Source of the DNA: Onchocerca volvulus | Lineage: Eukaryota > Nematoda > Chromadorea > Rhabditida > Onchocercidae | NCBI GenBank assembly: GCA_000499405.2 | Contig: HG738140.1 | Location: 12,737,560 to 12,801,559 of the forward strand | Direction of reading: 5' to 3' | Length of the DNA: 64,000 nucleotides | In this document: positions 43,801 through 56,900 of the stretch, piece by piece | Position numbering within the stretch: the stretch's first letter is position 1 | Layout of the letters: each line of letters begins with the position of its first letter | The notes under the pieces: model-generated | What the model was told of the DNA's origin: nothing | The model's database searches: none | Seen by the model: the letters and a program-made list of their open reading frames with translations, nothing else | Position numbers and translations under genes: made by a program

Positions 43801-44870
43801 AACATAATTTCCGAAAAATCCATGTGATTTCAAGAAACACAAATAGTACAAATGAATGATAAATGTTACAAAAAAAAAAAAATCTCATAAATATTCCGAA
43901 ACAGTTGAATTGTTTTATAATTTTATCACTTTAATTAAGTAAACCATTTTCATAAGAACTATTTATATTCGGATAACAGTCAAAATTCCTAGAAATCTGG
44001 AGAATCGCAGGTGCCACATTTTGAAGTTCTGTAATTTATTCTCAAATATTTCTGACCCTCGCTTTTTTTTTTTTTTTAAATTCTTTCAAAAATTTCAAAT
44101 TATCATCATTCAAAGTCATTTGCCCTTACCTCAATAAACTAAATTACCTTTTGATAAACCTCTAATAAATGCATATCTTTACCTTGACAGATACAAATCA
44201 TATCTTGACTTAAAAAAGCTCTTGATAAATGCATATCATGACCTTAAAGAAAAGTACATATTTTAGAGAACTGTAAATTTCGATTAGAAATATTAAGCGA
44301 AATATTCTGCTTGGAGGTTACGTGAAATGTCAAGAACATTGTTACTGTAATGATGTAGGATATATAAAAGTTGCTGAAGATTTCTCGTTGTAAAGGTTTT
44401 ATTCATTAAAAACAATTTACAAGGTTAGCAATAAAGAAAAAATAGATCTCAAAATAATAAACTTTCAGAAAATCAATCCTAAGATTTCGGAAATACCGAT
44501 AAAACAATTTTCCACTGAATCACCGCTTTTAACAGATACGAATTTAATAACAAATCCAGATTTTAGTTAAACAAATGACTGATATCATCGGCACAACAAA
44601 TTGACAATTTTGCACAATATAATTTTTTGAAGAATTTCTTAAATTTTAAGAGGAATGCATTCTGAAGTGCAGTGCATCATCGTCTTGAAATTGGTCTAGA
44701 AAGTATCTAAGCCATATTATTTCGCAGCTACTTATTGCGATTGTATTTAAATCAAATTATTTTTTGATAAAACGAAAATTGAAACGAAAATTATAAAGTC
44801 CGTTTCTAAGTAAATTAAATTCCATCATTAATACAAGTTTTTATTTTCTATCTTTTACGAACTAAAATCT
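34884..44870. other. Gene-poor intergenic DNA, about 10 kb
   Basis: Lies between the start of the second aquaporin and the 3' end of the ammonium transporter, both on minus. Only short AT-biased open frames occur (for example 35928-36122, 41056-41256, 41489-41704, 42469-42666), without motifs. Small local duplications are visible near 41190-41230 (CAATTCTGAAGTTTTTTTTT twice) and near 44160-44235 (GATAAATGCATATC twice). A short ATG frame ending in GTAAGTG at about 38159-38185 has no partner exon. Confidence 0.55.
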
Positions 44871-44876
44871 TTTATT
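44871..44876 (-). terminator. Candidate polyadenylation signal of the ammonium transporter
   Basis: TTTATT on plus, AATAAA on minus, about 90 nt past the stop codon at 44967; a second copy lies at 44840-44845. The distance suits a short nematode 3' untranslated region. Confidence 0.4.
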
Positions 44877-44966
44877 TCTTATTTCTAGTTTCCCAACTTC
44901 TCCTTAATCTCTCTGAGCATTAAATTTGGATGAAAATTTCAATAATTCGGTAATAATCTTATTTTT

Positions 44967-47900
44967 TTAAACAGTATCAGGAATTAATGGTAAAACTCTA
45001 TTCCTATGCGGTTTAGCAGAAGTAACAAATCTGGCTGTATTTCCTAAATCTTTATTTGGTACCACAAATTGAAGAACCCTTCTCTCCGACGGGATAACAT
45101 GATCCAGTGATATTCTACTCTCTTGTACTGGACTATTGCGAAGATCAAATTCTAATCGGTCCGAATTCTGTGAGTGTAACGTATTACAGGCATTACTGGT
45201 AAAATCATCCGGTATTGGAATAAAATTTGATTGTACTGTTTTACTGCATTTTGGATTCTGAAATGAAACTTGAAATTTTTAGGAATTTTAAGATATCCTA
45301 CTAGTTGGCTTAAATTATTCACTCTTTAACGCGTAAGAATAGTTCAATTTAATTATTTTCAAATTTCTAAAAGAGAATTGACTTACGAACTTATTGTTTT
45401 GCTTTACTCTATTCTTCATTATAATTACAAGAGAAGACGAAAAAATCTGTCAAATTGAAAGTAACATAATTGAAATTAAAATTGAAATGTATGGTAAAAT
45501 CTAGCCATTTTAGATTCTATCATTCTGAATTAGTTGCTGATTTCTATTTCTGATTAATTTCGATGAAAACTTCAGTTTCATATCAGTAGAAAGATGAGGA
45601 ACAAATTCATAAATTTTCTATTTGTTATCCTTCCGAAAGTTATGGAAAGTATTTAGCGTTACCATAGCAACGCATTTTCTTCACTTAATCGTTACAAATT
45701 CAAATAATGCAACTTTGTATGAAAGCATTTAAAGTTTACTTCTTCAGCTTCCTCATACGCTATTCGTTTAGAAGTAATTGCCATTTTATCGATTTTCGTC
45801 GACTTCATATTATTTTCGTTTCTTACAAATGATGTCACAGATTGTCGAAATTGTTGAGATAATGGATTGCCCTCTTTCGTAATGTTTGAGAAAAATGATA
45901 TTTTAGCATTAACGGGCATTTTTGCACGTGAAGATGAATTATGTGATCGAGTACGTTGTTGATTTAATGAAGAAATTTCTGAAAAAAAAAGGAATATAAC
46001 ATTAAAAAATATCAATCAAAAATGACCAATACTACAAATAAAAATATGACGCAAAGGAAAAAAAAAAAAAAAAAATCGTTTCCATTCAATTATAAAAGCA
46101 TAATATGTAAATTTGGAAAAATCAAACAACAGCATAACACTTACCATCGTTAGAAAGTTTATTTTTACGTTGTCGAACTAACATGGTACCATTATCTGGT
46201 TTTCCTGGATAGCCAAGAGTTGAACATTGTTCACGTAATGCTCGATTAGCACGTGTTTGAAGTTTCCATTTTGTTATTGCTTTTGTGACGGTTGCAAACG
46301 TTCTACGTAGGAAATGACGAATTAGAATTTTATTTTAGATAGCAAAATAAATCATCTGATATTTTTATATTTCAGTATGAAAAGATCATGGTAACTATTT
46401 AAACAGGTCAAAAGTTAGATTCACGAATTTTGTGTACAAAAAATACTACAAAAATGTATGTTTTATAAAATGATTTATCAAAAAAGTTATAATATTTCCA
46501 CAAACTTCGATGATAAAGGCTTTTCAATATGATATCGAGCAATATTTGTGCCAGCTAAACCATGCTCTATAACATCAGCGCCAATCTGTTCCTCATAATC
46601 TGTAACTCGTATTCCAAGAGGACTTTTACCCAAAATCTGCAAGAAGAATGAACTAATTCAGAATTGATAATTAATCATTTGAATAATATTTGAAAGATAA
46701 AAAAAGAAATAATGCTAATGAATTGATCTGAACAATAAAAGTGAAAAAGAAAAAAAAAAGTTTAAGGAAAATTCACAATTAGAGCAAGAAGTCCAACGAC
46801 AGCACTATAGATGAGAACAGTTACTGTACAGAGCATTTGTATAGCAAGCAATTTGAAACTTCCCGAATATATCAAGCCATAATGTCCGTTTGTTAAGGCC
46901 TGAATTTTTGAAAAGTAATTTTGTCGAAAATATTTCGCATTTTTTAATAATTTCCAAATAATATTATTCAATTGTGTACGATTACCTTTCTTATGTCAAT
47001 AAATTATTGATTAAATATGAAAAATTGAACAAAATAAATTTTGGAAATATACATACCAACACTTGATCATCCTCTGCAAAAATGCCAACTGCACACATAC
47101 CCCATATAGATGCTGCAAGATGAATCGGTATAATGCCAACCGGATCATCAATTTTCAAAAATTCTAAAGCCGGTATGACTGAGATTGAAATGGCTGAACT
47201 GATCGCACCGATCAATAATGCATGCCAAGGCCGTGCAACGGCACAAATTGCTGGATAAAAATAAATTTTTTCAAACATTTCATCTCTCATCAATAAAACC
47301 TCATTCATATGAGTATAGTTTCGAAATGAACTATTTTAAGGAATTAATAATACAGTAATAAGAATATAGATTGTTTTGATATTTTCCTCGAATAAAAATT
47401 TTCAATAACTGAAAGTTTTTTCTTTTTCTATTTTTTTTTTTTTTGGGAGAAGAGAAAAGTTGAAATAAATTTTTTCAATCGGATATTTCTGTTTTGCATT
47501 CAAAAAATTATACAGCTATAAACAATTATCATCACCTTACATATTATGTTAATTGATTAAAAAAGACATTTTATGGCAAAATATTTAAGATTGAAATGAA
47601 ATTACTGTAATACTTTCTAATTTTATAACCAATCGAATGATGCAGTATACAGAATCATAGAGATAGTTTTATACAAAATTCAATAAAAATTTACCTGTGA
47701 TGGCAACCACTGAAGACAGTAATCCAAAGATGAGATAATTAACTTGTAATTTTTTTGTTTTAGCAAAACTGAATATAATAGATGTGATACCACCTCCTAT
47801 TGAGCTCATAATTGTTGCTACCGACGCTCTAAAATATTCCATTTTTTTTTTTTTCATAGTATTCAATTCAGTTTTTCCAATTCTTCTTGAAAATATTTTT

Positions 47901-50900
47901 TTTTTTTCAAATTAAATAACGGAATTGTAAATTTGCGAAAACAATAGATACAAGAAAACAATAATTAAGCCTTCTATGTGCAAAAATTTTCTCAATGCTT
48001 ATATAATTCGTAATCTTCTGAAGATATGAGATAAAAGAATATTTCATAATTTCGAAAGCAAATAATGCTTGAAGATGAAGTCGTTAGCTGATTTTTCTCA
48101 ATATTTTGATTATATATATATATATATATATATATCATCTTTTCCAAATTAAACTTCGAAATTTAAATTGAACGGACCAATTCCGTCAAAGCATAAAGTT
48201 CCAAGAATGCATGGTTGTGATAACTCAAATATCCCAATAAATGCTTGATATAAGCCTAACCTGGCTGCAAGTCGCCAACGACCATTGGTGACACCACAGG
48301 CTGATCCAGAATTAATTCCGAACCAACCCCACCAAAGCATAAAAGTTCCAAGAAGGGCATTTGTCGGTGAACTCATCTGATGCACCGAATTTTCACTGAA
48401 TCGATTTCGTCGCGGCTTCAAATAAATGGTAGCTACTAAGCCAATGATACCGCCAACCATATGAATCTGAAATTTAATCAAAATTTAAAACTATCTTCTC
48501 TTTTATTATAAGCTCAGATGCGGTAAGATACAATCAAAGATGCGTTAATTAATCAAATTTAGCATTTAATAATCCTCTCTTGGCATTTTATTACTTTCTA
48601 ATTATAATTTTTATTTACCTATATTCCTTTATTCTGTTTCAACATATTATGAAAAGTATATGGAAGCAATTTTTACGAAATTTACGTAAGATTGGTACAT
48701 TTTGCACGTAAACGTGATTGCTAAGAGGTTTACGTGAAATGGCTACATTTTTCAATTATGTGCTTCTGATAATGTGATTTAAATCACTGTTTGTTTTTTT
48801 TTTAAATAAGCAAAATTATTACACATGAGCAGCCAGCAAAATCAACGACGCCAAGTTTGAAGAAAATTCCCTGTCTGTCCCAGACCCAATGTGAAGGTAA
48901 TGCTTGTATTAGAATTACGATACATCCAAGTAAAATATATGATTTAAGTTTGGCACGCTCAGCTACAGCACCTGAAAAATTAAATCTGATGTTTAGAAAA
49001 AAAATTATAACTTTTCTAAAGCAGTTACTATTTATTTATTATTAAAATTAGATAGAAGAAAGTTCGAATTTCTTGTTTATAAGATTCTACAAATGAAAAA
49101 AAAAGCAGAGATATAATAAAGTTACATCAAAAAGTTTTCTTATTTTTACTATTTTTGAATGAAAAATTTATTTTTAAATTTTCATTCGAATTAAATGATT
49201 AATAATTTTGACACTTTTAAATTTTTGCATTTTTATGCAAAAATCAAATAAAAAAAAACATCTAAGAGTTTTGCACCAGAAACAATCGTTGATGAGGTTG
49301 TTGCAAAACTAAGTTGAAATAAGAAATTTGCATAGGCCCAGCCTTCATCACGTGGAGAATCAAGATTCCTGGAATAAACTGATTTGTATTAAAATTCAAA
49401 TTTTTCAGAAAAGATGAAAGAGAAATTTCTCCAGAAGATGAAGAGATGGCTGAAGTAAGATAAAGGCAAGAATCTTGCTCATCGATTCAAAAAACTTGTG
49501 GATTCTTAAAGCTTTCTAAAATTACGATAATTAATAAATCTGTAATCATTTTTTTCTTGTTATCTAATATTATGAAATATTCTATAATCAATAATGCAAT
49601 TCTAACTTTTCAATAAATTTTTATTCCTAAATTTCGATTTCTTGAAATCTTAAATTAGAAAATTTTCATTCTCACATTATAAATCCCTTTTATTTTACTT
49701 TATTTTCACTGGTATTTTTTTTTTTTCATTCTGTTGAGTTACATTATTTTTTATTTATCATAAGATATGTTGGCCGTATTGCTTAATTTATAGTTGTGTT
49801 CAATAACAAATGCACTTCATCAATTCTTTCAATGGCTTTTTCTTAATTACATTAAATATTGACAGCTTTTGAGAACCACTCATTAGGAAATGGAGAATCT
49901 TCGAACTTTCGAATTCCAAAATTTCCATTTAAATATTCGTTTTGATCTTTTAAGTATACGATAAGTGATCTGATGTGTTATCGCTATTCATCGAAAAGAT
50001 ATGCTATAGTAAATGTTGAAAAAACTTTTTAAAAATTGTATGAAATAAGAAGACAAAGACATTAAATGACTACAAGTGAAATTGAAAATGCTTGTTATTA
50101 CATTTTGGAAATTTGAATACATAGAGATATTTTCATTCCTTGTTCAATGGATCCTTAAAGTTAAAAATCAAAAAATTTTTGATCAAATTATTTTTCCCTT
50201 GATTCCAAAACAGAAATAATCTGCCTTAAGGTGGTTTATTCTTGTTTTTTTAACTTTGATCTGACATTTAACCTTGACAAAGCAATTTTACGCTTACAAA
50301 TAATAGCTCGATATTTTTGTAAAATGAAAATAAGAGAATTATTTGTCGCAATTATATAATCATATTTATCAGTGATAGAAAACTAAGCATAATTTCGAGT
50401 GTCGTTCCTCACTTCAAAATTTTAACATTTGACTAAGTACAAGATGATCAGTGAAAAAGTATCGTTATTTTTTCATTTAAAGTGTGCGAGAGATAATAAT
50501 ATAAGATGAATTTATTTAACTAATTTCTCGAATTCCTTGAAGTTTCTAAATTTCTTTCGAAAAATTTCAATTTTAAGATATGTGAAAAGCTTAATTTTAC
50601 GGTATATAATTCAAATTTCAATTTCGAAAAGAAGCTTACCTTTCAGGATTATAAAAAAATTTGCCCCATCCTGTAATAGCATTACTATAGATTCCATTAC
50701 CAAAACTAAGACCGTAACCGAATGCCCAATATGCTAAACCACCGAAAACTACATCAACAACATTCTTTACCATTATATTAACTTCATCCTTCGCTGCTAC
50801 ACTACCACTTTCCAGCAAGCCAAAACCTATAAGAAAGAAATTAAAAATTTTTCAAAAAAAATTCAAAAATCTCAAATTTTTCATAAATTTCATTCTTAAT

Positions 50901-53900
50901 TAAAAAATATTTTCCTAATTCTATCAATGCTTTTTTTTTTTTTATGAATCAATTCGTAATTTTATTCAATATTCACAGTATTATAATATAAGGCAAAGTT
51001 TTCGGAAGTATTCCAAGAGCAAATTTGTATTCTGCATAAATTTGAAATAATATTAATATTTTTCGAATATTATAATTCATTCAAAATTAATTCAAATCTA
51101 TGAAAATTTGGAATAAAATTTAGCAAAATTTAACAAGAAATATTTACCGGAATGCATGGTAAAAATGATAAAACTGCTGGTAGTAATCCATACCGCATCA
51201 TCCTGGTATAGTTTTTCAACTTCTACATTATTCGGTAGTTTGGCATTTAATGCATAATGCTTCGTTTCTGAAATAAAAACATTTATATAATTTACACTAC
51301 ATAGATCGGCCACGGGGTTGCGTGGCTGGTCCAGCTAATCTATATATATATATAATAAAAATTTTAATGTTCGTTTGTTCAAAATTTTAAATTTCCGAAA
51401 TTTCTCAAACACGCGCCTTATCTATATTAATTCATAATTTAAGATCTCTGGAAGTTCTTACCTTTGGCTTTAAAATTTTAAAACAACACTGCATTCGAAT
51501 AACGCATGTTTTTATATACGCACGTTGCTCTAGCTCAGTCTTGTTAAATGGAAAGGAAAGAAAAGAGAAAGTGCATGTTTTTAAGATGTTTAATTTCACA
51601 ATGCTTGTGGGTATACATTACTTTTTGTTGTTCCATTGTCTGTGTAGATAGAGAGATTGTCTAATTTACCGACTCTGGAAACGCAAAATATAATTGCCCA
51701 TGTGAGCAATCACGTATCTTGATCTAAACCGCACAATTCTAAAGATTGATCCTGAATTTTATTGACGGTGATTGCAAAAGTCAATTGAACTGTGAATTGC
51801 AATTTCTTAAATTGAGATGACATATCCGCTGGAATCATAGAAGAGCACGAAATAAAAACATTTTCATTTTTGAAAAGTCTTATCAAAACTGTTGCTTCTA
51901 CGACATTGCTCGTTAATTTTTTTACTGCAAGCTGCAAAGTTTCGGCTGGTTGATATTTCGCAACATGATAATTGACATGCCGATTTTCAATTGCAGTTCG
52001 TACAGTGGCATCCCTGGCAGATCGAGTGTATTAAAAAATTCTGTTGGATAATTACTGCTTCATCTGTTCCACAAAAGTGTTGATGGACTTGTATATGACA
52101 ACTTCGTTTTGAAAGATTGAATATTGTTAAGTTCGTAGACGTCTTTGTTCTTGGCCGCGAGAATAGCTCGTTTACTCGCTTACTCAATTTTGATTCTTAT
52201 GATTAGTTTGAACATCGAGAAATATTTTTTCAACCAATTCTTCTTTTGACGTCACTAAATTGCAAAAATTATGAGACAATGAAAATCATCCTGAGATCAG
52301 ATCAACCGGCACATTTCCATTCCCAATTTCCAGCAATTGATATGAGAACATTTCAGCTGGTAGATCGTTTTGCAGCTTGGCACGCATATTTGTAGTTAAT
52401 TTCAACGTCTTTACTGTCGCCAAAAGTAGGGTATTTCAGGCAAGCATTTATTTCGATCGTTGGTGTCGACTGAGGAATTGCAGATAATATTTGACTCAAA
52501 TCCCTTCCAAGCAATATTAATGCGTTCTCAAATGGTCTGATATTTCCGCGCAGATCTTGCGATGATCGATCAAGAGCCTCAACCGATTTTTTGTGCGGCA
52601 TTATACATTCATCCTAAACAATAAGTTTGCATTTTGCAGTGCTTTTCCCACACCGATGTTTGGAAATGTTGCATGTGGGAGTTTCAATGTATTGCATGCT
52701 TAATGGCAATTTCAAAGCGGAATGAACGATTCCTCCACCTGCTAGCGATGTTGCAGCTATTCCGGATGATGTAGGAGCTAAGATCGAACTGCTGCCAGAA
52801 TCAATATAGTTAGGAATGTTTTACCCGTTCCTCCTGATGCATCCGAAAAAAAAGATTTCTTCAACCCCATTTTTGATATTTCGCATCATTTGTCGTAAAT
52901 GCCTTTTGCTTAAGTGTTAGCTTAGGAATATTTGATTGCACATAAGACAAAAGATAACCGTGCTGTAATTTTTTTCATGCCACAATTTTTTCGTTCGCGA
53001 AAGCAATAGATCGATTTGATGATGGCATTCCCAATTGATTGAGAACTTTGTTGCCATTTCTAAGCACAGCTTCATTGCTGTTTATATACTTCCGATCCGA
53101 TAATGTTCGATTTCATCGATATGTAATACCGCAATATTCCCATCGCTTCTTTATGGTTGCACGCCAAAAATTGCTGTGTCACTGTTTTTATTCACATTCT
53201 TACAAATGTATTTGATCGATTTAATAGTATTCCACGTTTATATGCGCTTTGTATGTCTTTAATATCAAAGGCCAATGTGGAACAACCCACTGGCTATCTA
53301 CTTCAATGTTATCCTTCCGCATTTGTGTGATTGCTAATTCACCAACATCTTTTGCTGATCTTCTGTATAACGGATATCCATCGTTTTCTGTAACTGTATT
53401 GGATACTAATGCTCGATGATATCGCTTAGAGTACTTTCCGTCTATCATGCATGGTGAATTTGGATTCAGGATGCCACAAGATAAATGTATCATATTTTTC
53501 GTCACAACTTCATACAAATCCCTATCGATATCGAAATCGAGTATTTCAGCGCATATTACATCGTCGATTTCATTTGAACCTGTTATAGGTATGATAAGTA
53601 GAAAAGAAAGTGAATATAGCTATACAGAAACACTGCCTATTCGAATGCAACGTTGTTTCAAAATTTCAAATCAACTGATAAGAGCTTGAAACGCTGTGTG
53701 AAAAAGAATTACGTAGGCGCGGTCAATGAATTCAGTCCGCTCACTTACTTTTATCTGTCACAGATATGACAGATAAAAGAAAAGTAGATCTGACTAGATA
53801 AAAAAATGCCACAATTTCAATACAACGTTGTTCAGAAATTCGAAAACAATAGGTGAAAAGGTTGCAATGTTACGTGCCAAATAACAGCAACGATGATTTA

Positions 53901-56900
53901 AATTTTTATCATAAAAGTGTTTATGTTCTGCAAATGAAATTTAATAATTAAACAATGAATTCTAGAATTATCATGCAATATAATTTTACTGAGCTGTATT
54001 TTTTCTTCGTTTTTCGTTTGGAAAAACTTGATTTCAGAATTCAATTGGGTAGTGTTCCAGAATTCGGTGAATTTGCTGTTTTTTTTTTTTTGGTAAAATT
54101 ATTTATCAAACGATCAAATAGACTGTTAAATATCTCCTTTTCTGGACAAAAAAATTTTTATTATGTTTAGTATATTAAATAATAGCAATAAATTTAAATT
54201 TCATCTTTATTTAATTTTCAAAAAGTTTCCAAAATTGAAATACTGTGATTTAATTATCTCGAAATTCTCTATTCTTCTCATTGCTATCCATGCTCAATTT
54301 TTTTTTTTTTTTTTAATTAAATAGTTCAATCTGTTTTATTAGAAAAACGGAAAGGTTTTCTTTTTCAATATTTCTGGTATTTGTTATGCTCAGAAAAAAA
54401 AAATAAAACATCAAGCTTTAATCATGCAATAGCACTTAATACATGATATTTCTAAAATGAAGTCAGCCGAGAAAATTATTCCATTAATTTATTGTGAATC
54501 TAATTATGCAATTATCCGTGGTGCTTAAGTTTCTAAATGATAAAATTTTATCAATTTTTTTAGTTCGTTTAAATGCTAAAGTTTTATGACCTTAGTTTTA
54601 AAGAAAGTAAAGCTGCTTTGGTAATAACAATCAAATGTTTCAAATTCATAAATACAACCAAAATTAAAGAATTGATTTTAATTGGAATAATCTTGCAATC
54701 TTCAAAATTGTCAATTATTAGTAGTAAACTTTATAATTTTTCATTATTCGTATGTATTCGCTCCTTTGAATTTAAGTGGACTTGTCTAGGCATAAGCCGA
54801 AAATAAATCATTAAGATTTATCCATTTGATATCAAAAGCTTTTAGTTAATGCAAAATTTTCCTCTAGGCATTTATTTTCTGTTTTTAACTTTCTATTGAA
54901 TCTTTAAGATCTACAAAATGCATTTAATTTTCGATTATTAATTCTCGATGATTTCCTTCGTTAAGAAGTCAATAAATTAGTAAACTAACCAGAAAATTCA
55001 AAATATGCCTTCAAATTTTTGTCTATCGATGCAAATAATTGATGTTGTGCAGATTTTATTCTTTATAGATTTATAATTGATTAGTTTGCTTCGAATTCCA
55101 AAAAGTTCTTAATTTGAAACCTTTTGAAATTACAATAAATTAATATTTGGCCGTCAAGCGAAATGTCTTTCATGTAAATACATGCTGAATTATACTTTAT
55201 TTAAAATTCATTAGAAAGTAATACTTTCTCGAAATCGATAAGAAATTATCGGTGCATTTGTTATTTCAAATTAAATTTTTGCATTTCTGGTTTTCCTTCT
55301 CGGGATGATGATTAGCAGAATCTGACACGAAAGAACTTCATAGACCATAAGAGATTTTCAAAAGAATATAAATTATTAAAGATAACCTAACGCATGTTTT
55401 TTTTCCTTTTTTTTGCGGTTTATTTAAATCACTTAAATTTAATTTTGTTAGAAAAAATTCACTTTAATGCTGTCATTTTTCATTAATAAAAAGTATTGCT
55501 GGAAAAAGAGGACATTTTCCAATTTCAAATGAGAATTATTTTTTACGACTGGAAAAGTGAATAGAAATTCTGAAAACTGTCAAAATTAATAGACCGAAAA
55601 AAAAATAATTTATAAATATGTTTTTTTTTCTTTGCTAATCCAAAAATTTGCCAAGTAAAGAAGTTCGAGCGAAAATCAAGAATTACATCAAAATTGTAAT
55701 TTTCAAAAATGAGCCTATGATCAAGTATTTTTGCGAACTTTTTCTTTTCAACATTATTTGTTCATTAATATCAGGAAGTTTTGATTCATTGAAAAGAATT
55801 TTATGTATTAATTTAAATATTTAAATTCCTCCAAAAAGAAAATCAGCGAAGTACACTGTTTAAATAAAGCATTTGCTTGTTCGAAAATTAGAAATATAAA
55901 TTTCCGGTTTCAGTTGAAGAAAAAATTTCTAAAAATTTTGAAATATAAATTCAAGGAAACAAATTTGAAGAGATAATATATAAATGGATGAAAATGGTTT
56001 AGAATATAAAATAATGCATTTTATACAAATATATATATATATATATATTTTCGGTTATTTATTGAACGAAATTAAATGAAAGCATCATATTGTAATGAGA
56101 CGAAGAAAAGTCATAAAATTGATAAAGAGAGATATCAGTGAAAGAAACAGATAAAACATTCTTTCTTCAACAATACATCAAAGAAATCCCCTTTCCTTTT
56201 AATGCCGATCTCAGAAATTTTCTCCAAATATTTAGGAAAAAAAAGAAAAAAAGAAATAATTAAGATTTAAAATATGTTATGAATTTAAATAAGTGCAAAT
56301 GAAAAATTTTTAATTCATTTAAAATTAAATATTTTAATTATAATTTTTTATGTGAATAATTTTGTTCCAAATAAATTAAGCAAGTAATTTTGCAGTATAT
56401 ATATACATATTTTGTAAAATTAAAAATTAAACTGCAAATTTTGTTGCTAACATTGTTTTCAATTAATATTAGTTTAATTTGTATTAGCGATGGTAAATTC
56501 GAAATGATTAATGCAAATAACGAAGAAATTCTGCAAGATTTTTAATTTAAATAATAGAATTTTCTATTTTTTAATCTGAGAATATAAATAACGAAGCAAA
56601 AATATTATGTTCGTGATATTTTCCCTTTGTTTTCAGGATATTTCGAAATTGAAGGAAAGAGACAACGAAGATGTCAGATGTTAAGTTAAGAGAGAAAAAT
56701 TTACATTCTCTCATAGGTGATTTTTTTGTTTTTTAAAAAAGAAAAACTTTGATTGATTGGAAACAAAAGCTTTCTTAATGTCACATTTCACCTTACTATT
56801 GCAATAATTAGCTTTATCTATTTATATATCTATCTATTTTCTATCCATCCATCTGTCCATCTATCGATCGATTCATCTATCTATCCATCTATCTATATAT

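Larger units (their letters stand above)
51339..53896 (-). mobile_element. Helitron copy B, inside intron 1 of the ammonium transporter
   Basis: Same family, orientation and limits as copy A. The right limit is the minus-strand TCATCGTTGC start at 53896; the left limit is TCTATATATATA at 51339. Minus-strand order is terminal block, Rep domain remnant (best at 53221-53517), helicase remnant (51690-52800), then the short left block. Many stops are present. It lies wholly within the 51268-57202 intron, antisense to nothing, and in the same strand sense as the host gene. Confidence 0.87.
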
